Shown in pieces: positions 24,340 to 31,797 of a stretch of DNA of 40,544 nt. Location: the NCBI GenBank assembly GCA_029560415.1, contig JAKQKY010000211.1:1-40544 (forward strand), written 5' to 3'. The DNA comes from Bacteroidota bacterium (GTDB lineage Bacteria; Bacteroidota; Bacteroidia; Chitinophagales; Chitinophagaceae). Position 1 is the first letter of the stretch. The number at the start of each line of letters is the position of its first letter. The notes beneath the pieces were generated by a model. That model did no database searches. It was not told where the DNA came from and saw nothing but the letters and a program-made list of their open reading frames with translations. The position numbers and the translations under genes were made by a program.

Positions 24340-26100
24340 TTATTTACCGGCAAAATATTTTTCTTTCAGCCTTTTATCTTCACCATAAATATCGTCATAA
24401 AATTTAATACTTCCATTATTTCCTTCGCAACTAAAATAACGGATGAACAATGGGATTTTATTCTTAACGGGAATGCGATGGCGTTCCTTGTTGGCGATCC
24501 AGTTGGTAATAGAATCGGTATTGTAGGCAAGGGTATCGCCGGTCGGCATTTTTGTGCTGTCGTTGCGGATGATATAGAATGCCAGTTTTTCCCATTCCTG
24601 CACCCGAACACAACCATGACTGAGTGAACGCATGCCATTCTTAAAAAGATAACGTTGATTGGTATCGTGCAGGTAAACGAAATAAGGATTTTCAAAATTA
24701 AATTTGATCACTCCGAGCGCATTATCATTTCCACTACCCTGTTGTATCTTATAAGGAATTCCCTTTGTGTATTTTGCCCAGTTCACCGTTGACGGATCTA
24801 CCGGCACTCCATCAAACGTATATAATTGCAACCCTTTTCGGGCCAGGTAGCCGGCGCTTTTTTTAAGGGCGGGTAACATTTCTTTTTTGATGATGCTTTC
24901 TGGTACCGTCCAGGTAGGAAATATCACAATATCACTGATGGCACTTGTTAAAGTTGGAGTAGGCGTACCGGGTTTTCCACAAATGATCTTTGATGTTAAA
25001 TTGATGGTATCGGAATCCCATAGCTGCAGGTAATAACCTGGCAGGTTCACCCATATGTATTTTTCCGGCATGGAATCGGGCAACAGTTTATAACGGTCGA
25101 GCGTAATGGCTATACGGTTATATTTTTCCCTATCGGTAAGGTTTAGTGATTTAATCAAAGCAGATGAAATTTTTCCATCTGCAGTTGTCTTCTTTAATTT
25201 CTGGTATTTTTTAATGGCATCTGCCAGGTTTGCCGAATCGGGCAATGCGTCTTTAGAATAAATTATACAGTTACTCTCGCTAAGGCGTAGCTGCAATTTC
25301 CTGATGAATGCGGTAGAATCTTTTACATCGCCTGCTTTATAATGATACGTGAGATAAGTATAGGTTTTGGGATCCATGCTATCAACAAATCTTTTAATGC
25401 CATTTTTAAGCAACGCATAACCCGGCATTTTTGGCTGAACCTGTTTCCATACAGAATCGAGTGGTTCCCCTTGCAGGAAACGATCCAGGTTCTTCCTGAA
25501 AAACCTGGTAAACCTTGCCGTATCATGTTTCCAGGAAACACTGTCGGGCTGAAGCCTGCCCTGCCCCAGGTCGGCCAGGATGTGCATGAACGCATCGGAA
25601 AACAGCATGTCTGCCTTTGCCCAAATCACAGCATCTTTTCTTTTAACTGAATCTGCATCGAGGGATTGCTTGATCTCCTTTATTTTATTGTATTGATAAT
25701 CGGATTTGAATAACCCGTCCCTTTCGGCCGTATCCAGGTAAGCCATGAGCCTGCTGGCCTGCGGATGCCAAATACCTGTATCACACCATGCCGGCTGGTA
25801 TTCCCTGTCCGAATAAAAATCCTGTATTACAGCGCTGTATTGAACCTGCAGGCTGTCGTTCACCTTACCATCTTTTTCCATGGCAACAGAAAGGTAGGCC
25901 TTGATATTATCCTGCACATAACCATTGATATTGCGGGGATCGTTGATGAGTTCCTTATCTTTTAATTTTTCTGAACGATGGCAACCAATGATGCAGATCA
26001 GCAGGATGACGGGGAAATAAAATGCCGGCGTTTTCGGTTGATGCAAATCAAGCGTAAATTGCCTGACCTGAAAATAGATTTTTTGTAGATGCAAGGCCAA
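24340..26100 (-). CDS. L,D-transpeptidase (YkuD/YcbB-like), probable lipoprotein
   Basis: Up to 586 residues. The C-terminal YkuD domain carries the catalytic signature LSHGCVRV with Cys497, preceded by the His-containing and PGTPTPT segments typical of YcbB/LdtD-type enzymes. The middle (about 100-330) fits the L,D-transpeptidase scaffold plus a peptidoglycan-binding region. The N-terminus includes LLICIIGCHRS, a lipobox, so the protein is probably lipid-anchored in the periplasm, where it would form 3-3 cross-links or attach proteins to the wall. There is no ATG near the start: TTG at 26100 or, giving a more compact lipoprotein signal, TTG at 26046. Confidence 0.9.
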   Translation of the reverse strand: MALHLQKIYFQVRQFTLDLHQPKTPAFYFPVILLICIIGCHRSEKLKDKELINDPRNINGYVQDNIKAYLSVAMEKDGKVNDSLQVQYSAVIQDFYSDREYQPAWCDTGIWHPQASRLMAYLDTAERDGLFKSDYQYNKIKEIKQSLDADSVKRKDAVIWAKADMLFSDAFMHILADLGQGRLQPDSVSWKHDTARFTRFFRKNLDRFLQGEPLDSVWKQVQPKMPGYALLKNGIKRFVDSMDPKTYTYLTYHYKAGDVKDSTAFIRKLQLRLSESNCIIYSKDALPDSANLADAIKKYQKLKKTTADGKISSALIKSLNLTDREKYNRIAITLDRYKLLPDSMPEKYIWVNLPGYYLQLWDSDTINLTSKIICGKPGTPTPTLTSAISDIVIFPTWTVPESIIKKEMLPALKKSAGYLARKGLQLYTFDGVPVDPSTVNWAKYTKGIPYKIQQGSGNDNALGVIKFNFENPYFVYLHDTNQRYLFKNGMRSLSHGCVRVQEWEKLAFYIIRNDSTKMPTGDTLAYNTDSITNWIANKERHRIPVKNKIPLFIRYFSCEGNNGSIKFYDDIYGEDKRLKEKYFAGK

Positions 26101-26316
26101 TTTGTATTTACTAACAAGTTAATGATTCGTTTGTATTCTTTCTTTATTTACGCGTTTTATTTATACACGGGATAATATTCCTGGCAAATAAGAGTATTAA
26201 GTAATTCATAATACCCAATTACTGTAAAGGGCTGTTCACCAGGATTTAAAATGATGCAGCAATTCTATCTGCCATTACGGCTTCTTTTGTATTAATTTGC
26301 ATCCGAATCTTATCGC

Positions 26317-27438
26317 ATGAAGTATTATATCATTGCCGGGGAAGCCAGTGGCGACCTGCATGGCAGCAACCTTATCAAACAATTAAACAAGCTGGATACA
26401 GCTGCATCGGTACGTTGCTGGGGTGGCGATAAGATGGAAGCCGCTGGTGCTACATTGGTTAAACATTACCGCGATCTCGCTTTTATGGGATTTACCGAAG
26501 TGATTAAAAACCTCCCAACGATTTTTAAAAACCTGGCCTTTTGTAAAAAAGATATTCTCGAACATAAGCCCGATGTACTCATCCTCGTAGATTACCCAGG
26601 ATTCAACCTGCGCATTGCAAAATGGGCCCGGCAACAGGGACTTCGCATAGTATATTATATATCTCCGCAGGTTTGGGCATGGAAGGAGAACCGGGTGCAC
26701 AGCATTAAAAAAAATGTTGACAAAATGATGGTGATACTTCCCTTTGAAAAAGCCTTTTACCAAAAATGGAATTTTGAAGTAGATTATGTAGGTCATCCAC
26801 TGGTAGAAGTAGTAGATGCATTTAAACAAACAGGGAACAATGCAAGTGTAGCCGATTTGATGCAAGATCAGAAAGAGATCATCGCCTTATTACCCGGTAG
26901 TAGAAAACAGGAGATACTGAAAAAATTGCCGGTGATGCTCGAACTCACGAAACAATTTCCCGAATATCAATTTGTAGTAGCCAAAGCTCCGGGGCTGGAT
27001 GAACATTTTTATACAAACTTGTTACAGCCTTATCACAATGTAAGTTCGGTGTTGAATAAAACCTATGAATTACTAAGTTTGTCGAAAGCCGCACTGGTGA
27101 CCAGCGGCACCGCTACCCTGGAAACAGCTCTCTTCGCGGTTCCTGAGATCATTTGTTACAAAGGAAATGGCATTTCGTACCAGATCGCCAAAAGATTGAT
27201 CAATATAAAATTCATCGGGCTGGTAAACCTGATCATGGATAAAGAGGTAGTGAAGGAATTGATACAGGATGAACTTACCGTAAACAACCTGGCAACTGAA
27301 CTAAAAAAGCTGCTCGACGATCCCATTAAAATAAAGCAGGTACAGGAAGATTATCGCCAGCTGAAAGCACTGTTGAGCCAGGGTGGCCACGCTTCGGCCA
27401 ATGCGGCCAAACTGGTTTACGACATGATAAAACGCTGA
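26317..27438 (+). CDS. lpxB: Lipid-A-disaccharide synthase
   Basis: 373 residues, normal for LpxB (GT19). It joins UDP-2,3-diacylglucosamine and lipid X into the lipid A disaccharide at the inner face of the cytoplasmic membrane. It opens with the family hallmark IIAGEASGDLHGSNL. Also present are the IDYPGFN-like LVDYPGFNLR, YYISPQVWAWKENR, LPFEKAFY, ALLPGSRKQEI and TSGTATLETAL (sugar-nucleotide binding). It has its own start region (TTAATTTG at 26292-26299, close to a -7 box) and is divergent from the transpeptidase. Its presence shows a Gram-negative envelope. Confidence 0.97.
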   Translation: MKYYIIAGEASGDLHGSNLIKQLNKLDTAASVRCWGGDKMEAAGATLVKHYRDLAFMGFTEVIKNLPTIFKNLAFCKKDILEHKPDVLILVDYPGFNLRIAKWARQQGLRIVYYISPQVWAWKENRVHSIKKNVDKMMVILPFEKAFYQKWNFEVDYVGHPLVEVVDAFKQTGNNASVADLMQDQKEIIALLPGSRKQEILKKLPVMLELTKQFPEYQFVVAKAPGLDEHFYTNLLQPYHNVSSVLNKTYELLSLSKAALVTSGTATLETALFAVPEIICYKGNGISYQIAKRLINIKFIGLVNLIMDKEVVKELIQDELTVNNLATELKKLLDDPIKIKQVQEDYRQLKALLSQGGHASANAAKLVYDMIKR

Positions 27439-27441
27439 CGA

Positions 27442-27609
27442 TTATTTCCTCAGAAATAATTTAACTGCAATGATGACCAGGGCAATCAAAAAAAGTATGA
27501 TCGACAGCCGGTTGATGCCGTGCATATATTTCATCCATTGGGAAGGCTTTTCATTAGGATCGCGTTTCCTGATGTAAAGGTATTCTGCTACTTGTTTTAA
27601 CACACCCAT
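27442..27609 (-). CDS. Small single-helix membrane protein, DUF6728-like
   Basis: 55 residues from ATG 27609 (MGVLKQVAEYL); an earlier in-frame Met at 27639 is less likely. The N-terminal half is basic and soluble (YIRKRDPNEKPSQWMKYMHGINRLS) and the C-terminal half is one hydrophobic helix ending in KLFLRK. The RDPN and MHGINRLSI stretches recall DUF6728 of Bacteroidota; this is from memory and moderately sure. The stop is 3 bp from the convergent lpxB stop. Function unknown. Confidence 0.65.
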   Translation of the reverse strand: MGVLKQVAEYLYIRKRDPNEKPSQWMKYMHGINRLSIILFLIALVIIAVKLFLRK

Positions 27610-27703
27610 GATGTTGCTACATTTGAAAATGAATAACAAAGATAATTAAACAAAAAAGCTTGTTAAAGGTTTATGGTATAAATCCATTCTTCTCCATCTA
27701 TCG

Positions 27704-27711
27704 TAGTTTTG
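27704..27711 (+). promoter_or_regulatory. -7 element of msrB
   Basis: TAGTTTTG matches TAnnTTTG exactly, 13 bp before the msrB ATG at 27725. I see no convincing -33 TTTG at the expected distance. Confidence 0.5.
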
Positions 27712-27724
27712 AAAAATAATATAT

Positions 27725-28213
27725 ATGAAAAGGATCTTACCAGCATTGATTTTGATTGCAACCTCTGTTGGCTGCAATGCGCAACAGAAAAAAACTGCCG
27801 AAAAAGCGAAAACAACCCATACTTATGAAGTAACGAAAACAGATGCTGAATGGCGCAAGCAATTAAGCCCGATACAATACCAGGTTACCCGGCAAAAAGG
27901 AACTGAAAGGCCCTATACCGGCGTATATTGGGATAATCATGCTTCAGGAACGTATTCCTGTGTATGCTGCAACCTGCCTTTATTCAGTTCCACTACAAAA
28001 TTTGAAAGTGGTACCGGTTGGCCAAGTTTTTTTGCCCCTATTGATCAAAAGAACCTGGAAGAAATAACCGACAATAGTTTGGGCATGGTGCGTACGGAAG
28101 TGAATTGCCGCCGTTGCGGAGCACACCTCGGCCATGTATTTGACGATGGACCCAAACCAACCGGTTTACGATACTGCATGAACGCAGCATCATTGCTGTT
28201 TGTAAAAAAATAA
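27725..28213 (+). CDS. msrB: Lipoprotein peptide-methionine (R)-S-oxide reductase
   Basis: 162 residues. A signal sequence with lipobox TSVGC (Cys17) places it in the periplasm, lipid-anchored. The MsrB domain fills residues 38-160: the zinc site C79/C82 and C128/C131, GTGWPSF (96-102), GAHLGHVF and the catalytic Cys151 in RYCMN. It reduces the R form of methionine sulfoxide in proteins. No resolving Cys is evident in the usual upstream position, so recycling would need an external thiol or redox partner. It leads a plus-strand block with a Crp/Fnr regulator and b561/molybdopterin redox genes. Confidence 0.94.
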   Translation: MKRILPALILIATSVGCNAQQKKTAEKAKTTHTYEVTKTDAEWRKQLSPIQYQVTRQKGTERPYTGVYWDNHASGTYSCVCCNLPLFSSTTKFESGTGWPSFFAPIDQKNLEEITDNSLGMVRTEVNCRRCGAHLGHVFDDGPKPTGLRYCMNAASLLFVKK

Positions 28214-28241
28214 AATTAATTCATTCAGAATATTAACCCTT

Positions 28242-28961
28242 TTGCCGAATAACAGCTGCGATAACACTTTACTGCTCATCCGGGGCTTTGATATATTTGC
28301 CCATATCACGAATGAAGAATACGAAGAATTAAATCTCGTACATAATTTCCTTGAGGCCAAGAAAGGAGAGTTCATCTATTTTCCATCTCAAAACAAACGC
28401 AAGCTGTATTTTACCAAGCAAGGATATATCAAGATCGGTTATATTGATTCGGATGGAAATGAATGTATCAAAGAGATCATACAAAAGGGGGAAATATTTG
28501 GACAGTTAACCCTGGAACAAAACAACCTGGAAGATGAATTTGCCCAGGCTTATAAAGCTGATGTGAGTTTATGTGCTTTTAATATTGAAGATTTTTTTTC
28601 AATACTACAGAAAAAACCCGGGATGGCCCTGAGTTTCAGCATACACCTGGGCAATAAGGTAAAAAAAGTAGAAAACAGGTTGCTGAACCTGCTCAATAAA
28701 AATGTACAAAGCCGGCTCATCCATTTTTTGTTGAGCATGGTTGACCTGGCTGAATTAAAACGGTCGGGTAAAACAAATGTGGAAAGATATTTAACACACG
28801 ATGATATTGCCAAACTAATAGGATCTACCCGGCAAACGGTAACCACTACCCTAACCCAGCTTGGCAACGAGGAACTTATTGCTATAAACAAAACACATAT
28901 AGAGATCCTTAAACCCAACGAACTGAAAAATCTTGCAGATGTCGGCCACGTGACCAAATAA
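28242..28961 (+). CDS. Crp/Fnr-family transcription regulator
   Basis: 239 residues from TTG 28242; no ATG is available until deep in the protein. It has an N-terminal cyclic-nucleotide-binding-like beta-barrel (about 15-125), a long dimer helix (140-165) and a C-terminal winged HTH with THDDIAKLIGSTRQTVTTTLTQL (about 186-208). The four-Cys Fe-S cluster motif of FNR is absent. The few cysteines (C6, C64, C93) do not match it, so the signal is probably a small ligand or redox change of another kind. It sits 28 bp after msrB and 76 bp before the DM13 gene, so it is the likely regulator of this redox block. Confidence 0.88.
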   Translation: MPNNSCDNTLLLIRGFDIFAHITNEEYEELNLVHNFLEAKKGEFIYFPSQNKRKLYFTKQGYIKIGYIDSDGNECIKEIIQKGEIFGQLTLEQNNLEDEFAQAYKADVSLCAFNIEDFFSILQKKPGMALSFSIHLGNKVKKVENRLLNLLNKNVQSRLIHFLLSMVDLAELKRSGKTNVERYLTHDDIAKLIGSTRQTVTTTLTQLGNEELIAINKTHIEILKPNELKNLADVGHVTK

Positions 28962-28978
28962 AAAAGGCACACACCGTA

Positions 28979-29030
28979 GTTTTAGGAAATAGAAAAAGTA
29001 TGCAAATCACTTCATTCGATCACCTAAAAC
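28979..29030 (+). promoter_or_regulatory. Inverted repeat between the Crp/Fnr gene and the DM13 gene
   Basis: GTTTTAGG (28979-28986) and CCTAAAAC (29023-29030) are exact inverted copies 36 bp apart, the second ending 7 bp before the DM13 ATG at 29038. They could be two half-sites for the neighbouring regulator or the foot of a leader stem-loop. Between them a tandem-like ATCACTTC/GATCACC is seen. Confidence 0.4.
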
Positions 29031-29037
29031 ATTTTAT

Positions 29038-29484
29038 ATGAAAAAAATACCAGGACTTGTTTCGCTCCTTTTTACAGGAATATTTTTTTTATCGGCCTGC
29101 AAAAAAGCTTCAACAGAAATGATTAATGAAACGATTGTTGCCAATCCGTTAGATACAACCGCCAACGCTGCCATGTTAAAATACAGTGGACGATTTATGA
29201 ATGGTCCATATGGTACCGTTTCGGGCAGGGCAAAGATCTACCAGCAAAACGGGTTGTATTCGTTGGCTCTTGAAGGATTCAGCAGTGGCAATGGTCCGGA
29301 TCTGAAAGTATATCTCAGCAAAGAAATGATGCCATCAACGTTTATCAGCCTTGGCAGCCTACGGTCTACCAATGGCAACCAGGTTTATACCATTACAGGT
29401 TTGCCTGATTTCACACAATTTAAATTTGTATTGATCCATTGCGAACAATACAATCATTTGTTTGGCAGCGCAGAACTGGAATAA
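29038..29484 (+). CDS. DM13-domain lipoprotein
   Basis: 148 residues. Lipobox LSAC (Cys21) marks a periplasmic lipoprotein. Residues 48-148 match the DM13 domain: SGRF...GTVSGRAKIY, LALEGFSSGNGPDLKVYLS, SLGSLRSTNGNQVYTI and the near-invariant Cys135 in LIHCEQYNHLFGSAEL. DM13 was predicted to be a redox or electron-transfer domain because of this Cys and its association with cytochrome b561 and DOMON domains. Here it directly precedes a cytochrome b561 gene (41 bp), which supports that role. Confidence 0.86.
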   Translation: MKKIPGLVSLLFTGIFFLSACKKASTEMINETIVANPLDTTANAAMLKYSGRFMNGPYGTVSGRAKIYQQNGLYSLALEGFSSGNGPDLKVYLSKEMMPSTFISLGSLRSTNGNQVYTITGLPDFTQFKFVLIHCEQYNHLFGSAELE

Positions 29485-29525
29485 GCCGATAAACAGTACC
29501 GCATAATTAAGTGTATATTGTATAG

Positions 29526-30251
29526 ATGAAAAAAATTGTAAAAAAACATCCCCTTGCCATCCGTTGGTTTCACTGGTTGAATTTTCCGGTGCTGGCCGTG
29601 ATGATCTGGAGCGGTATGTTGATTTACTGGGCCAATGATGTATACAAACTGGGCTGGGGTGACAAAACCGTATTGAAATTTTTCCCTGATTCTTTTAATA
29701 AAGCATTGAATATTCCATTTCGCCTTGCAGAAGGCATGAACCTTCACTTTGTATTTATGTGGGTATTTGCGCTGAATGGATTGTTGTATTTTTTATACCT
29801 GGTTTTTTCAGGAGAGTGGAAACTACTGGCGCCAGGTAAAAAATCATGGAAGGAAGCCTGGCAGGTTTTACTACATGACCTGCGTATCCGGAAAGAAATG
29901 CCGCCGAAAAAAAAATACAACGCTGCCCAGCGTATAGCCTATACTGCGGTATTGATCATGGGTTTTCTGATGTTACTAACCGGGCTGGCCATATATAAAC
30001 CTGCACAACTATATTGGTTGTGTGCCATGTTGGGTGGATACGAATGGGCCCGTGCCGAACATTTTATCATTACAATCTTATTTGTTTTATTTTTCGTAAT
30101 ACACATCATACAAGTGGTGCTTGCCGGTTGGAATAATTTCAGGGGAATGGTCACAGGCTTTGAAGTAGTACCTGGCGAAAAAGAACCATCTGCAAAGGAT
30201 GCTGCAACGGTCAACCAATCATCTGATCACCACCCCAATCAAGCTATATGA
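29526..30251 (+). CDS. Cytochrome b561-type di-heme membrane protein
   Basis: 241 residues with four to five hydrophobic helices and four candidate heme-ligand histidines, one per helix: H16 (RWFHWLN), H74, H179 and H193. This is the PF01292 (Ni/Fe-hydrogenase/b561) layout. A soluble loop of about 40 residues lies between helices 2 and 3, and the C-terminal tail is cytoplasmic or periplasmic and polar. It should pass electrons between the quinone pool and a periplasmic partner. Its stop overlaps the start of the molybdopterin gene in an ATGA junction, so the two are translationally coupled and probably form one enzyme. Confidence 0.9.
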   Translation: MKKIVKKHPLAIRWFHWLNFPVLAVMIWSGMLIYWANDVYKLGWGDKTVLKFFPDSFNKALNIPFRLAEGMNLHFVFMWVFALNGLLYFLYLVFSGEWKLLAPGKKSWKEAWQVLLHDLRIRKEMPPKKKYNAAQRIAYTAVLIMGFLMLLTGLAIYKPAQLYWLCAMLGGYEWARAEHFIITILFVLFFVIHIIQVVLAGWNNFRGMVTGFEVVPGEKEPSAKDAATVNQSSDHHPNQAI

Positions 30252-31000
30252 AAAACAAGGAACAATGGCTCACCGCTTCGCAGATCAGGAACAAAACCAT
30301 CGTTGGGCTTATCTCCCTTTTTGCATTTTGCGCTGTTTGCTTTTTCGGTTGGCGATGGCTACATAACCAACCAAAGGATGCAGGTGCATTAAAACCTTTA
30401 CGTACGGTATTGAATGCCAATGAATCGATCTTTTCGGGCATGTTCAGCAACAATCATTTGTCGAAAACATTTTCAAAAGAACTGGCAGCACCACGGGTAC
30501 GGGTAAACGGAGATGTGGGTGTTGGCAAAGATTTCGATACTGCACAATGGAAATTACAGCTGATCCGGAATGCAGGTGACACGCAATATATATCCCTGGC
30601 AGAAATAAAAGCTTTACCCAAAACAGAGATCATCTTCGATTTTAAATGCATTGAGGGATGGAGCCAGGTTACCCATTGGGGCGGTGTACGTTACAGTGAC
30701 TTCATTAAAAAATACGGACTGGATACCCAAAGCAAACTACAATTTACCGGGCTGCATACGCCCGACAATGAATATTATGTTGGCATCGACAACAAAAGCA
30801 TGATGCATCCGCAAACCCTTCTATGTTATGAAATGAATGGAAAGCCGTTACCGATGAACCAGGGAGCTCCGCTTCGTCTAATCATTCCCGTTAAATACGG
30901 CGTTAAACACCTGAAACGTATCGGAACCATTTTCTTCAGCAGCCAGCGTCCGCCGGATTATTGGTACGAACGGGGGTATGATTATTATTGTGGGTTGTGA
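30248..31000 (+). CDS. YedY/MsrP-like molybdopterin oxidoreductase
   Basis: 250 residues with an N-terminal membrane anchor (about 16-38) in place of the twin-arginine signal of MsrP. The sulfite-oxidase-fold domain has the molybdenum-binding Cys134 in FKCIEGWS, very close to the CVEAWS of E. coli MsrP. It continues with GLHTPDNEYYVG, LLCYEMNGKPLPMNQGAPLRLI and the IPVKYGVKHLKRI end. MsrP repairs methionine sulfoxide in periplasmic proteins using electrons from heme protein MsrQ. Here cytochrome b561 takes the MsrQ position, and MsrB and DM13 lipoproteins are linked. The exact substrate is unproven; sulfoxides, N-oxides or nitrite-type acceptors are alternatives. Confidence 0.86.
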   Translation: MKNKEQWLTASQIRNKTIVGLISLFAFCAVCFFGWRWLHNQPKDAGALKPLRTVLNANESIFSGMFSNNHLSKTFSKELAAPRVRVNGDVGVGKDFDTAQWKLQLIRNAGDTQYISLAEIKALPKTEIIFDFKCIEGWSQVTHWGGVRYSDFIKKYGLDTQSKLQFTGLHTPDNEYYVGIDNKSMMHPQTLLCYEMNGKPLPMNQGAPLRLIIPVKYGVKHLKRIGTIFFSSQRPPDYWYERGYDYYCGL

Positions 31001-31004
31001 GAAG

Positions 31005-31080
31005 GTTTAGGACGTTTAGGAGGTTTAAGTCGTTTAAGGGTTTAAAGGTTGAAGGGTTTAAAGGTTGAAGGGTTTAAGAG
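31005..31080 (+). repeat. Degenerate 9-bp tandem array (composite element copy 2)
   Basis: GTTTAGGAC, GTTTAGGAG, GTTTAAGTC, GTTTAAGGG (31005-31040) followed by alternating TTTAAAG and GTTGAAGGG units to 31080. It begins 4 bp after the molybdopterin gene stop. The stretch 31014-31042 matches 12127-12155 with one mismatch. Confidence 0.88.
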
Positions 31081-31095
31081 TTCTATTAATTTCGA

Positions 31096-31122
31096 GAGAA
31101 CTTATGGAATTGGAAAGTTCTC
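31096..31122 (+). repeat. Inverted repeat inside composite element copy 2
   Basis: GAGAACTT (31096-31103) and AAGTTCTC (31115-31122) form an 8-bp stem with an 11-nt loop in the stretch between the 9-mer and 7-mer arrays. Copy 1 has no equivalent hairpin at the same place. Confidence 0.5.
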
Positions 31123-31153
31123 CAAATTGTCGTAAATTATATACCACTTTCAC

Positions 31154-31279
31154 CAAGTATCAAGTATCAAGTATCAAGTATCAAGTATCAAGTATCAAGT
31201 ATCAAGTATCAAGTATCAAGTATCAAGTATCAAGTATCAAGTATCAAGTATCTTGTATCCCGTATCCCGTATCCCGCAT
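31154..31279 (+). repeat. 7-bp tandem array: 14 perfect CAAGTAT plus four variant units
   Basis: Fourteen identical CAAGTAT units (31154-31251) are followed by CTTGTAT, CCCGTAT, CCCGTAT, CCCGCAT. The variant units are the same ones found in the degenerate array at 12206-12303. Perfect identity means recent expansion, so copy number is likely to vary between strains. The array ends 44 bp before the guaD ATG; with the 9-mer array it fills the 323-bp gap. Confidence 0.95.
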
Positions 31280-31298
31280 CCTCTACCCATCTTTTCCC

Positions 31299-31306
31299 TA
31301 TCTTTA
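31299..31306 (+). promoter_or_regulatory. Possible -7 element of guaD
   Basis: TATCTTTA differs from TAnnTTTG only at the last base and lies 17 bp before the guaD ATG. A -33 element would fall at about 31274-31280, in the last 7-mer units, so a change in array length could move or alter the upstream half of the promoter. Confidence 0.35.
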
Positions 31307-31323
31307 TCCCCAGATTTCATGCT

Positions 31324-31797
31324 ATGACCAGAGAAGAAAAATTTATGCACGAAGCGATTGCTTTATCGTTAGATGGCATCCGGCAAAATCATGGCGGGCC
31401 ATTTGGCTGCGTGATCGTAAAAGGTGATACCATTGTTGGCCGTGGAAATAACCAGGTCACTTCCACCAACGATCCAACTGCCCATGCAGAAGTAGTAGCC
31501 ATCCGGGATGCCTGTAAAAACCTGGATACTTTTCAACTCGATGGATGTGAAGTATATACCAGCTGCGAGCCTTGCCCCATGTGCCTTGGCGCTATTTACT
31601 GGGCCCGGCCAAAAGTTATCTATTTCGCCAATAACCGTGAAGATGCCGCCAATGTTGGGTTTGATGATTCCATGATCTATGATGAAATGTCGGCGCAAAT
31701 TGAAAAAAGAAAGATCCCAATTCTTTCTTTGGGAAGAGAAGAGGCCTTAAAAGTTTTTATGGAGTGGAAAGACAAGGCAGATAAAACTACCTACTGA
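31324..31797 (+). CDS. guaD: Guanine deaminase (cytidine-deaminase fold)
   Basis: 157 residues, the size of the B. subtilis GuaD type. Zinc site H54-A-E56 (DPTAHAEVVAIRDAC) and PCPMC with C84 and C87. The C-terminal stretch GFDDSMIYDE is the part that distinguishes guanine deaminases from tRNA adenosine deaminases, which are also similar here. It turns guanine into xanthine and ammonia in the cytoplasm. It converges on xdhC with a 7-bp overlap of coding ends and feeds the xanthine dehydrogenase route encoded on the other strand. TadA is the alternative, but the C-terminus and neighbours favour GuaD. Confidence 0.88.
   Translation: MTREEKFMHEAIALSLDGIRQNHGGPFGCVIVKGDTIVGRGNNQVTSTNDPTAHAEVVAIRDACKNLDTFQLDGCEVYTSCEPCPMCLGAIYWARPKVIYFANNREDAANVGFDDSMIYDEMSAQIEKRKIPILSLGREEALKVFMEWKDKADKTTY

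Noticed and set aside
26194-26214. Operator or terminator in the lpxB upstream gap (GTATTA/TAATAC)
   Set aside because: Only a 6-bp A/T-rich pair in an A/T-rich gap. The 216-bp stretch 26101-26316 otherwise shows nothing beyond a -7-like box.
31154-31279. CRISPR-like array
   Set aside because: The 7-bp units are directly adjacent with no spacers, no long repeats and no cas genes.
31065-31427. Protein with a repeated KYQVSSI motif, and a relic of a four-helix-bundle (S23-type) gene
   Set aside because: The motif comes from reading the 7-mer array (3 x 7 nt = 7 residues). The flanking peptide only vaguely resembles such proteins, and it runs into guaD out of frame.
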